DNA of 13,353 nucleotides, from positions 1 to 13,353 of the forward strand of contig JBBPYC010000062.1 of NCBI GenBank assembly GCA_038200275.1, read 5' to 3'. The translations under genes were made by a program, and so were the position numbers. Shown piece after piece: positions 7,117 to 12,985 of the stretch. The notes beneath the pieces are model-generated. The model ran no database searches, had not been told where the DNA came from, and saw only the letters and a program-made list of their open reading frames with translations. Every line of letters begins with the position of its first letter. Position 1 is the first letter of the stretch. Origin of the DNA: JBBPYC01 sp038200275 (lineage in GTDB: Bacteria; Pseudomonadota; Gammaproteobacteria; Burkholderiales; Burkholderiaceae_C).

Positions 7117-7422
7117 ATGAACAGAAGAGCCAAAGTTCATCTTGCGTTTGCCCTGGCCGCATTGGTCGTAGTCGCTGGGTGCGGTGGAGATGGAGGAGGC
7201 GGAGACAACAACTCCTCTTCCCCGCCTACCACAACCACGCCGCCGCCGTCGACGACACCTGCCAATCCAGCGCCACCGGTCACTCAGTCCGCGTATGACA
7301 AATTCATCGAGTATGTGAAGGCGGTCGTGCAGACGGCGCTGGACACTTCGGAGCCAGCAGATGTCACGGCGTTTAACCCCGCGCCGGTGTCTGATTTCGC
7401 CGCGCCGGTGGCGTTGCAATAG
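7117..7422 (+). CDS. Small lipoprotein co-encoded with DUF4331
   Basis: This 101-residue protein has an Arg/Lys start, a hydrophobic stretch and a lipobox VAGC with the lipidated Cys at position 22. It then has a Gly/Asp/Asn run and a Thr/Pro-rich linker (about 33-55), followed by a short domain (SAYDKFIEYVKAVVQTAL, then DTSEPADVTAFNPAPVSD). The strong AAGGAG overlapping the upstream stop fixes the start and ties it to DUF4331. I do not recognise a named family. From context it may anchor or partner the DUF4331 protein at the membrane; that is inference. Its Cys-Gly-rich-Asp/Asn mature N-terminus resembles that of the beta-propeller lipoprotein at 2773-4122. Confidence 0.8.
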   Translation: MNRRAKVHLAFALAALVVVAGCGGDGGGGDNNSSSPPTTTTPPPSTTPANPAPPVTQSAYDKFIEYVKAVVQTALDTSEPADVTAFNPAPVSDFAAPVALQ

Positions 7423-7454
7423 CCCGATGAATGGCAGCGTACACAAAGCAATAG

Positions 7455-7470
7455 GGTGCGTTACTGCACA
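7455..7470. promoter_or_regulatory. Candidate Crp/Fnr-type operator (GGTGC-N6-GCACA)
   Basis: GGTGC GTTACT GCACA keeps the GTGC-N6-GCAC core with a different spacer. Its centre lies about 52 bp upstream of the TPR gene ATG, a plausible activator position. It is in the 92-bp gap after the lipoprotein gene. A short inverted repeat CTTGG-TG-CCAAG follows at 7476-7487. Confidence 0.45.
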
Positions 7471-7514
7471 AGGACCTTGGTGCCAAGTGGCGCGCTGAAA
7501 AGACGCGCTCTCGG

Positions 7515-8012
7515 ATGATTCGATACGCTGCCGCCGCAGCCTTGCTGCTCGCGGCGGTGCTTTCGGTTGTCGTCGCCATTGGTACCGCACACGCCGTGCC
7601 GCGGGTGCCGACCAGCGACAGCGAGATCGTCGAATCGCTGCCCTCCGTGGCCGGCTGGTCACGCGAGGAGCGCCGACTGCGACGTGAACTGGTGCAACGG
7701 CCGCGCGACGAGGGCACCGCCCTGGAAGCCGCCAACACTTACCTCGACCTCGCTCGTTCGCAAGGCGATGCGCGCTATGCCGGCTACGCCATGGGCGTGC
7801 TGCAGGCATGGCACCCACTGACCGCGACCACGCCCAATCGCATCCTGGTGATGCATGCGACGGCTGCCCAATTTCTTCATGACTTCGATGGCTCGGAATG
7901 CACTCTCAAGCTCGCGCTCGCCGCGGACCCATCGAACGCCCAAGGTTAGCTGACGCTGGCGACGATCCTCCGGGTGCGCGGCCGCTACGCCGATTCGGAT
8001 GCGGCTTGCCGC
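7515..8012 (+). pseudogene. Secreted TPR-type protein gene, broken by a nonsense codon and truncated
   Basis: The ATG at 7515 opens a 144-codon frame with a signal peptide probably cut after AHA (about residue 27), then helical repeat sequence: EAANTYLDLARSQGDARYAGYAMGVLQAW and LHDFDGSECTLKLALAADPSNAQ. These are TPR-like. A TAG at 7947-7949 ends it, but the same frame continues at once with LTLATILRVRGRYADSDAACR, clearly the next TPR helix pair. The TAG sits where TPR proteins commonly have Trp, so one G-to-A change from TGG would explain it. After about 8012 the frame loses TPR character and ends at 8088-8090, so the 3' part is also gone. It follows the DUF4331-lipoprotein pair with a 92-bp gap. 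The 144-residue fragment may still be made and exported. The alternative is that readthrough or a sequencing error is involved. Confidence 0.7.
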
Positions 8013-8197
8013 TTTCTAATCCGCCGCCGAACGGGTCGGTCGTTGGATCCGGCGCGAAAAACCCGGTCCGAATTGGCAAGCCTCACATGACGAGCGCTCA
8101 GGCTTGACCCGATTTGCCGTTCCACTGCGCCTCGAACCCGAAGCGTTGCGTGCAGCTTGCAGACCGATCGAAATTTTATGCTGCGCGGGTTGCGCCA

Positions 8198-8213
8198 TGT
8201 GCGGCAGCGCACC
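8198..8213. promoter_or_regulatory. Candidate Crp/Fnr-type palindrome (TGTGC-N6-GCACC)
   Basis: TGTGC GGCAGC GCACC matches the GTGC-N6-GCAC core. It lies about 90 bp before the weak ORF at 8303 in an eroded region, so it may be a relic or chance. Its spacer differs from the other sites. Confidence 0.2.
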
Positions 8214-8302
8214 GACGCGGAGGCTCCAAGGGCCTACCTTGGTGGCGATGCACAGCGATCCGTCTGTTCCGGACGCAGGTCGTAGCGTGCTGGGAGCAAT
8301 AA

Positions 8303-8581
8303 ATGAGTCTTCTCACGATGAAACCTGAGATCGCGGCATCCTGGGACCACTTTGCCCTTGACGATGCCTACGCTTTGCCGCCGGCCATGTCGGTCGATCA
8401 ACTGCGGCGCGCGGTAGGACAGCACGCCTCTCGGGACGCGCTGACACTGCGGCGGCGACGCGGATTGTCCCACTGGGAAAATGAAGGCGGTGCACGGCCT
8501 GATCGGCAGTGGGTCGAAGGGCCCTTGCATGGCGCCGACGTCAGGCCACCGCTGCTCACGAATGCGGACAGGACGACTTGA
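8303..8581 (+). CDS. Hypothetical small protein (weak)
   Basis: A 92-codon frame starts at an ATG preceded by GGGAG with a six-base gap, a good ribosome binding site. The first half (EIAASWDHFALDDAYALPP, then MSVDQLRRAVGQHA) looks more protein-like than the second, which is Arg- and Pro-rich. I recognise no family. It may be a real small gene, a truncated remnant or chance. It lies in a stretch that otherwise appears eroded. Confidence 0.22.
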   Translation: MSLLTMKPEIAASWDHFALDDAYALPPAMSVDQLRRAVGQHASRDALTLRRRRGLSHWENEGGARPDRQWVEGPLHGADVRPPLLTNADRTT

Positions 8582-9219
8582 CGCCGCGTCCAGAGCTTCG
8601 CGTTGCCCGACGATATTTGCTCCCTTTTGTGAGCCGCAGCGAGCAACGCCTGCATACGCGCAGCCAGCGAGCAGCTGCATCCGCCGCTTGAACCCCAAAC
8701 GGTGCGCTCCAGACGACGCAACGCCTGCACGGAGCCGGCCCCCCGGTGCGGCGGTTCCGGCCCCAGCGGACCGTATCGCACAGACAGGCCGGACGTGGCT
8801 TCTCAAGGCCGCACCGGAGGATTGAAAGGAACGGGCAAGCATCTTTGAATTGCGACCCATGAGATCGCAAGCGAAGCGGCACTTTCTCCGCCGACGGCGA
8901 TCAGCGCTTCAGAAGAGCAGACACAGGCCCAACCACCGCGCCGACCTCGGCAGCCCAATCAGTTTCTGGTAGCCGCGCCTGCGCTCAATGTGGTTCTGGT
9001 TCGGGTAGGCACGAGCGCGTTTTGCGCAATCCCGTTGCTCATGCACGGCCGGCGCCGGCCAGCCGTCGCCGCTGCAATGCTGGCGCAAGCCTGAAGCACT
9101 CGTTATAGACAATTCGGTGATGCGGCTGATCGGCCCAAGGTGAAGAAAGCATCAACGAACCGCTCGATCGGCGCAGCAGGCGCGTCGAATGCCGTAGCTG
9201 GTTGCCCCACAGGACACCC

Positions 9220-9597
9220 ATGATGCAGCCGCGCCCCCACCAGATCCTGATCGCCGACGACGATCGGGACATCGCCGACACGATGGCCGATTTGCTGCAG
9301 CTCGAAGGCTACCGCGTCCGAGCGGTCTACGACGGCCCGCAGGCGGTCGAGGCAGCCTGCCTGCTGCGGCCGCGGGTTGTCATCCTGGACATCCACATGC
9401 CCGTGATGGACGGCTATGCGGCTGCCGCGGCGATTCGTCGCGACCGTGCTGGCGACGTCGTGCTCATTGCGCACACTGCGGCTCGGCCGCCTTCGAGCCG
9501 GCTGGCCGATTTTGATCACTGCCTGTACAAGCCCAACGACGGCGACCGGCTATGCGTCCTGGTTGCCTCCTCACTGGCGGCGGTGGAGGGCCAGTGA
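9220..9597 (+). CDS. Single-domain response regulator (CheY-like receiver)
   Basis: The 125-residue protein is a stand-alone receiver domain with no output domain. The acidic pocket is at D13-D15 (ILIADDD), the phosphoacceptor is D57 (VVILDIHMPVMDG), the switch Thr is T86 (LIAHTA) and the conserved Lys is K104 (LYKP). All key residues are therefore present. The start is the ATG at 9220, with AGGA five bases upstream; the adjacent ATG at 9223 is equally possible, and a TTG at 9202 is less likely. It converges on the histidine kinase gene with 5 bp between stop codons, and that kinase is the obvious candidate phosphodonor. It could pass phosphate or signal by protein contact. Confidence 0.9.
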   Translation: MMQPRPHQILIADDDRDIADTMADLLQLEGYRVRAVYDGPQAVEAACLLRPRVVILDIHMPVMDGYAAAAAIRRDRAGDVVLIAHTAARPPSSRLADFDHCLYKPNDGDRLCVLVASSLAAVEGQ

Positions 9598-9602
9598 CAC
9601 CC

Positions 9603-10760
9603 TCAGGCGGCAGCACGGCCCTTCGGCAATTCGACCGTGAACACGGTGCCCGCCTCAGCCAAAGATTCCACCCGGATCGTCCCCTGATGGCCACGCACGA
9701 TCTCGCGCACGACGAAAAGCCCTAGCCCGAGACTGGTCGACAGGCGCTCATCGTGCGTTTGCTCGTTTGATCTCCCACGCGAGCCTGGCAGTTGCACCAG
9801 CGGCTCGAAGATCGTCTCGAACGCATCGGCCGGAATGGGCGGGCCAAAGTTCGTGACCTTGAGCACTACCGCATCTGAAGTCTCGGCCGCTTCCAGCCGC
9901 ACCGGCTCGGCGCTGTCGCCATGCTGCACGGCGTTGTTCAGCAGGTTTGCCAGCAGCTGCTGGATGCGCGCGGGGTCGCAGGCCGCGGTCAGGTCGCCCG
10001 ACAGGTTCCGGACGATCTCGCGCCCAGGGTGGCTGCTGCGCACGGCGTCGACGGCCTCCTCGCAGACGGGGCGCAGGTCGGCTTCTCGCAGCTCAATCGC
10101 CATGCCGCAGCCCAGTCGGGTGCGTGCGTATTCCAGCATGTCGGTGGTGAGCCGTCCGATCGTCTCCGAGGCGCGGCGGATGCGCAGGGCCACCTCGATG
10201 CGCATCGGGTCCGGCAGCGTCGGTCGAAGCAGCAGATCGCTGGCAAACCGGATGGTCGACAGCGGGCTGCGCACATCGTGCCCGAGCACCGCCAGAAACA
10301 GCTCGCGCGACTCGGCCGCGTCGGCCGCGTAGCGCTCGACCGACTCGGCCAGCGCCTGGTCGAGCGCTTCGTTGAAGCGGGCGATCTCTTCGGCCGCGGG
10401 CTTGGGCAGCCCGGCCGCGTCGGCGTGGCTCCAGAGCCGGAGCACGCTGGCGCGCATCGCCCGAAACTCGCCCACCAGTTGCAGCAAGTCGAAGCCCGCG
10501 GTCTGCCGCGCATGGCCGTGCGACGAGGCCGCGGTGTCGGCTGCTTGCGACTTGTGCACCTGCCGGGACTTGGCCGAGCGCTCGGCATCGCTTTGCTCGA
10601 TCTCCATGTCGCCAGCGATCGCCAGCAGGACGGCCCGACTGTGGTCGCGCAGCTCGTTGTCCGAGAGGGTCCGCCCGGCCGGCAGCTGCGTCCGGGCGAA
10701 GGCGTCCCATTCTTCGAGGATCACGTCCAGATTGGCTTGTATGAATGCGCTGAGTCTCAC
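9603..10760 (-). CDS. Histidine kinase with RsbRD-type N-terminal domain
   Basis: Counted from the GTG at 10760 the protein has 385 residues. The N-terminal part (VRLSAFIQANLDVILEEWDA, about 1-70) resembles the RsbRD N-terminal domain found on soluble sensor kinases. A helical linker follows, then the H-box FLAVLGHDVRSPLS with His161, the N-box LLNNAVQHGD with Asn276, a G1 region NFGPPIP with Asn in place of the usual Asp, and the G2 box SLGLGLFVVREI (about 343-354). There are no membrane segments, so it is cytoplasmic. The GTG has AGGG six bases upstream and begins exactly at the domain edge. An ATG at 10913 overlaps the cyclase stop as ATGA and would add 51 low-complexity residues; it is a real alternative. 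The likely partner is the convergent receiver protein. Confidence 0.87.
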   Translation of the reverse strand: MRLSAFIQANLDVILEEWDAFARTQLPAGRTLSDNELRDHSRAVLLAIAGDMEIEQSDAERSAKSRQVHKSQAADTAASSHGHARQTAGFDLLQLVGEFRAMRASVLRLWSHADAAGLPKPAAEEIARFNEALDQALAESVERYAADAAESRELFLAVLGHDVRSPLSTIRFASDLLLRPTLPDPMRIEVALRIRRASETIGRLTTDMLEYARTRLGCGMAIELREADLRPVCEEAVDAVRSSHPGREIVRNLSGDLTAACDPARIQQLLANLLNNAVQHGDSAEPVRLEAAETSDAVVLKVTNFGPPIPADAFETIFEPLVQLPGSRGRSNEQTHDERLSTSLGLGLFVVREIVRGHQGTIRVESLAEAGTVFTVELPKGRAAA

Positions 10761-10909
10761 CGTTCGCCCTGGTGGGGCGGTTTTGCTCGGTATTGGGCAA
10801 GCGGACAGGTGGAAGAGGGAGGTCGCCCCCTGCAGTACGTCGCCTGTTGCCATGAGGCCCTGAACGTCATGCGCACCGCCGCCATGCCGAACGGGCAGAA
10901 GATGGTCCA

Positions 10910-11890
10910 TCATGCCGTCACCTTCGCCAGCGGCATAGGGCTAAGCACGAGCTTGGGACCGGTGTCCAACTGGGCACTTGCAACCGCTGACGCCGCTGGC
11001 AGCGATCCTTGGGTCAGCGACGAAGCCTGCCGCCGCAGGGTGGTGCGGGGGAAGATGCGCTGGCTGCTTTGTTCAACAAACGCATAGCCATAGCACCGCT
11101 GCTTGGCGTGATACATCGCCGCGTCGGCGTTGGCGACCAATGCGCTGACGGTCCCGCCGCCTTCGGGCCAGCTCGCAATGCCGATGCTGGGCCGCACCGT
11201 AAGGCGCAGCGACCCGATACAGAGCGGCGCCGCTACCGCGTCGAGCAGTTTCTCCGCGACATGGCTTAAAAGCGCATCATCCGGCGCACCCAGGAGCAGA
11301 CAGGCAAATTCGTCGCCGCCCATTCGGCAGACCAGATCGTCTGCGCGCAGCGCCGCGGTCAGTCGGGCTGCGACGATGCGCAGCACCGCGTCGCCCGTGT
11401 GGTGGCCGTGCCGGTCGTTGATTGCCTTGAAGTGGTCCACATCGAGATAGAACACCGCGATCTGCCGGGGTGCATCGGACGCCAGCGCTTCGGCCAGCTT
11501 GGCGAAGAACACATCGCGGTTCGGCAGCCGCGTGAGCGGATCGCACAGCGCACGCCGGCGCGCGCGTCGTTCACCCGCAGACACGACCGCCAGCGTCGAG
11601 CGCAACTCGGCGATCGTGCGCTGACTGCGGTCAGCCTGCTGCCGCAGCAGCGCGATCAGCCGGTCGAGGTCGTGCAGGCAGCTGGCCATGTCGATCGGTG
11701 AGCCCGTGCCGGCGTCGGCCCGCGAGAGCCGTTGGCGCAGCGCATCCGCCAGCAGCGCCAGGTCGCCGACCTGCATTGAGTCCGCCGGTGTCGTCTCCGG
11801 CTCGCGCGCGGCAACGAGGTGCAAAACCGGCCGGCCGGCGCGTGTGGGAAGAATCGTTCTATCCAACTGTAGGGTGCCCCTTCTTGTCAT
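10910..11890 (-). CDS. GGDEF diguanylate cyclase with I-site
   Basis: This 326-residue protein makes c-di-GMP from two GTP. Residues 40-110 are predicted by eye to be helical or coiled coil (ALLADALRQRL, LHDLDRLIALLRQQ). They are followed by DPLTRLPNRDVFF, the metal Asp in FYLDVDHFKAINDRHGH (about 148-163), and an intact GGDEF at 191-195. RADD at 182-185, five residues before GGDEF, is a consensus inhibitory RxxD site, so product feedback is likely. About 45 residues after the domain have no recognised motif. There is no membrane segment or classical sensory domain, so activation probably comes through the helical N-terminus. The stop overlaps an ATG of the downstream kinase frame as ATGA, suggesting an operon. 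The ATG at 11890 has AAGG close upstream. Confidence 0.9.
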   Translation of the reverse strand: MTRRGTLQLDRTILPTRAGRPVLHLVAAREPETTPADSMQVGDLALLADALRQRLSRADAGTGSPIDMASCLHDLDRLIALLRQQADRSQRTIAELRSTLAVVSAGERRARRRALCDPLTRLPNRDVFFAKLAEALASDAPRQIAVFYLDVDHFKAINDRHGHHTGDAVLRIVAARLTAALRADDLVCRMGGDEFACLLLGAPDDALLSHVAEKLLDAVAAPLCIGSLRLTVRPSIGIASWPEGGGTVSALVANADAAMYHAKQRCYGYAFVEQSSQRIFPRTTLRRQASSLTQGSLPAASAVASAQLDTGPKLVLSPMPLAKVTA

Positions 11891-12013
11891 GCCTTGCGCA
11901 GGCCGACTGGTGCGTCAGCGTCGCGCTTGGCGCGAGTTGCCTGGATAGAAGCCGGAAAGCCTCGGCGACATCGCGGCGTGGAAAGGATTTAACGGGAGGC
12001 ACGCTGCCCCGTC

Positions 12014-12029
12014 CGTGCGCTGGAGCACA
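12014..12029. promoter_or_regulatory. Candidate Crp/Fnr-type operator upstream of the cyclase gene
   Basis: CGTGC GCTGGA GCACA matches the site at 12925-12940 at 14 of 16 positions, and the bases after it are also similar (CATAAG versus CATATG). Its centre is about 132 bp before the cyclase ATG, in the 188-bp gap after the crp-like gene at 12079. A perfect 10-bp palindrome follows directly. It is a good candidate operator for the cyclase-kinase unit. Confidence 0.5.
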
Positions 12030-12030
12030 T

Positions 12031-12040
12031 AAGACGTCTT
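12031..12040. repeat. Perfect 10-bp palindrome AAGACGTCTT
   Basis: AAGACGTCTT is self-complementary over its whole length. It abuts the 16-bp Crp-like palindrome at 12014-12029 in the cyclase upstream region. It may be part of a composite operator or be chance. Confidence 0.35.
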
Positions 12041-12044
12041 CCGC

Positions 12045-12059
12045 GGCCAACCACTGGCC
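12045..12059 (-). terminator. Weak hairpin after the crp-like gene
   Basis: GGCCA (12045-12049) pairs with TGGCC (12055-12059) around a 5-nt loop, about 20 bp after the crp-like stop at 12079 in the direction of transcription. No T-run follows, so intrinsic termination is not well supported. Confidence 0.25.
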
Positions 12060-12078
12060 AGCGCGGCTTCTGCTGCAG

Positions 12079-12786
12079 TCAGCTCAGGACGGCTTGGTAG
12101 ACGCGCCGATCGGCCGCATAGCAGCCGCAGGCCGCTGCCTCCAGTCCGCTGCGGTTCAGCACGGTGAGCGCGCCGCGGTGGTACTCGATCAGTCCCTGCT
12201 GCCGGAACACGCCCGCAGCGTCCGTGATGCCGACCCGGCGCACGCCGAGCATGTAGGCGAGGAACTCGTGCGTCAACTGGATTGGCGTATCGCTTGTGTT
12301 TCGGTCGTCGCTCATGAGCAGCCAGCGCGCGAGCCGCGGGCCGATCTCATGAAAGTGCACGCAGCCGGCCGCCTCGCTCAACTGCGCCATCAGCACGTAC
12401 AGGTACTTGTGCAGCACCCGCTGCAGGGCGGGGCTGCGCGTGAGTTCGCGGCGAAATGCCGGTGCGGCTAGGCGCCACGCCTGGCCCGCGCCCTGCACCA
12501 CCGCGCGCAGCGGCGCTGCCGCCACGCCGAGCGCGAGTGGCGCGCCGACCATGCCTTCGCTGCCCACCATGCCGACTTCAAGCCCCGGGCTGCCGTCGAT
12601 CAGCGTGACGAGCGAGACGAACCCCTCGGTCGGAAAGTACACGTGCCGCATCGGCTGGCCTGGCTGGTACAGCACGTCGGACAGCACCAGGGGTGCCGGC
12701 TTGCACAGCGCGAGCAGCCGCTGGCGGTCGCGGCGCGGCAGCCGTTCGATGAGGTGGTTTTGGGGGTCAGACAGACGAGCTTTCAT
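12079..12786 (-). CDS. Crp/Fnr-like transcriptional regulator
   Basis: The ATG at 12786 gives 235 residues beginning MKARLSDPQNHLIERLPRRD. The frame is open upstream to 12879, but that part has no family character. The beta-roll shows VLYQPGQPMRHVYFPTEGFVS (residues 38-58, quoted with one residue beyond) and MVGSEGMVGAPLALG. The dimer helix is around 120-155, and the winged HTH at about 171-210 includes THEFLAYMLGVRRVGITDAA and a wing GALTVLNR. The C-terminus carries Cys-x-Cys-Tyr (CGCY). The classical cAMP-binding Glu/Arg set is not seen. The ATG lacks a clear purine-rich ribosome binding site and the leader can form an 8-bp hairpin. Its upstream region carries the best TGTGC-N6-GCACA palindrome, so autoregulation is possible. 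The third paralogue is directly upstream on the same strand. Confidence 0.9.
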   Translation of the reverse strand: MKARLSDPQNHLIERLPRRDRQRLLALCKPAPLVLSDVLYQPGQPMRHVYFPTEGFVSLVTLIDGSPGLEVGMVGSEGMVGAPLALGVAAAPLRAVVQGAGQAWRLAAPAFRRELTRSPALQRVLHKYLYVLMAQLSEAAGCVHFHEIGPRLARWLLMSDDRNTSDTPIQLTHEFLAYMLGVRRVGITDAAGVFRQQGLIEYHRGALTVLNRSGLEAAACGCYAADRRVYQAVLS

Positions 12787-12805
12787 GGGAGTAGCGCAAG
12801 ATCCG

Positions 12806-12832
12806 TCCCCGCCGGCAAAAAAGGGGCGGGGA
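12806..12832 (-). repeat. 8-bp hairpin in the leader of the crp-like gene
   Basis: TCCCCGCC (12806-12813) pairs with GGCGGGGA (12825-12832) around an 11-nt loop that contains six A residues on the plus strand. It lies 20-46 bases before the ATG at 12786. It could form in the mRNA leader and affect translation, which is notable because no clear ribosome binding site is seen. Confidence 0.4.
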
Positions 12833-12860
12833 GGCATGCGTGAAAGAGCATCCGCACGGG

Positions 12861-12882
12861 CGGTTGTTTGCGTAAACAACCG
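12861..12882. repeat. 9-bp perfect inverted repeat CGGTTGTTT-GCGT-AAACAACCG
   Basis: Arms at 12861-12869 and 12874-12882 are perfectly complementary around GCGT. On the plus strand the hairpin is followed by TTTT, as in an intrinsic terminator, but no plus-strand gene ends nearby. Its inner part, TGTTT-N4-AAACA, has the length and symmetry of an Fnr-type site. It lies 75-96 bp before the ATG at 12786. Confidence 0.5.
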
Positions 12883-12924
12883 TTTTCAATGACGCCGAGT
12901 ATGAACCGCAAGCGCGGACTCGTC

Positions 12925-12940
12925 TGTGCGCTGGGGCACA
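12925..12940. promoter_or_regulatory. Candidate Crp/Fnr-type operator, best match (TGTGC-N6-GCACA)
   Basis: TGTGC GCTGGG GCACA has perfectly complementary 5-bp arms with a 6-bp spacer, the same geometry as the E. coli CRP site TGTGA-N6-TCACA. It lies in the 200-bp gap between two crp-like genes, about 145 bp before the ATG at 12786 and 45 bp after the stop of the upstream paralogue. Confidence 0.5.
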
Positions 12941-12985
12941 TATGCGTGTTCTAGACAGGTGGGACTTGGCTGCCCCCGGCAAGGT

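Larger units (their letters stand above)
8013..9219. other. Gene-poor, probably eroded stretch of about 1.2 kb
   Basis: No convincing gene is seen on either strand. The many overlapping frames (for example 8234-8860 minus and 8398-8781 minus) are rich in Arg, Ala and Ser with no family motif, as expected of shadow frames in GC-rich DNA. One short plus-strand frame at 8303 has a good ribosome binding site and is listed separately. A perfect 14-bp GC palindrome lies at 9047-9060. No terminal inverted repeats or intact transposase are visible. The start of the stretch coincides with the loss of the TPR gene's 3' end, so a deletion or rearrangement is likely here. Confidence 0.55.

Noticed and set aside
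7069..7818. 249-codon minus-strand frame
   Set aside because: It is antisense to the small lipoprotein and the TPR gene, is very Arg-rich and shows no motif.
9047..9060. Perfect 14-bp palindrome GGCCGGCGCCGGCC
   Set aside because: It is made only of G and C in a GC-rich eroded region with no gene start nearby; chance is a sufficient explanation.
8909..9112. Possible transposase remnant on the minus strand (NQNHIERRRGYQKL)
   Set aside because: The resemblance to a transposase end is vague, no catalytic residues or terminal repeats are seen, and I cannot place it in a family.
9921..11087. 388-codon plus-strand frame
   Set aside because: It is antisense to the histidine kinase and cyclase, both with intact catalytic motifs; it is a shadow frame.
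11698..12471. 257-codon plus-strand frame
   Set aside because: It spans the cyclase start, an intergenic region and the crp-like gene on the opposite strand, with no motif of its own.
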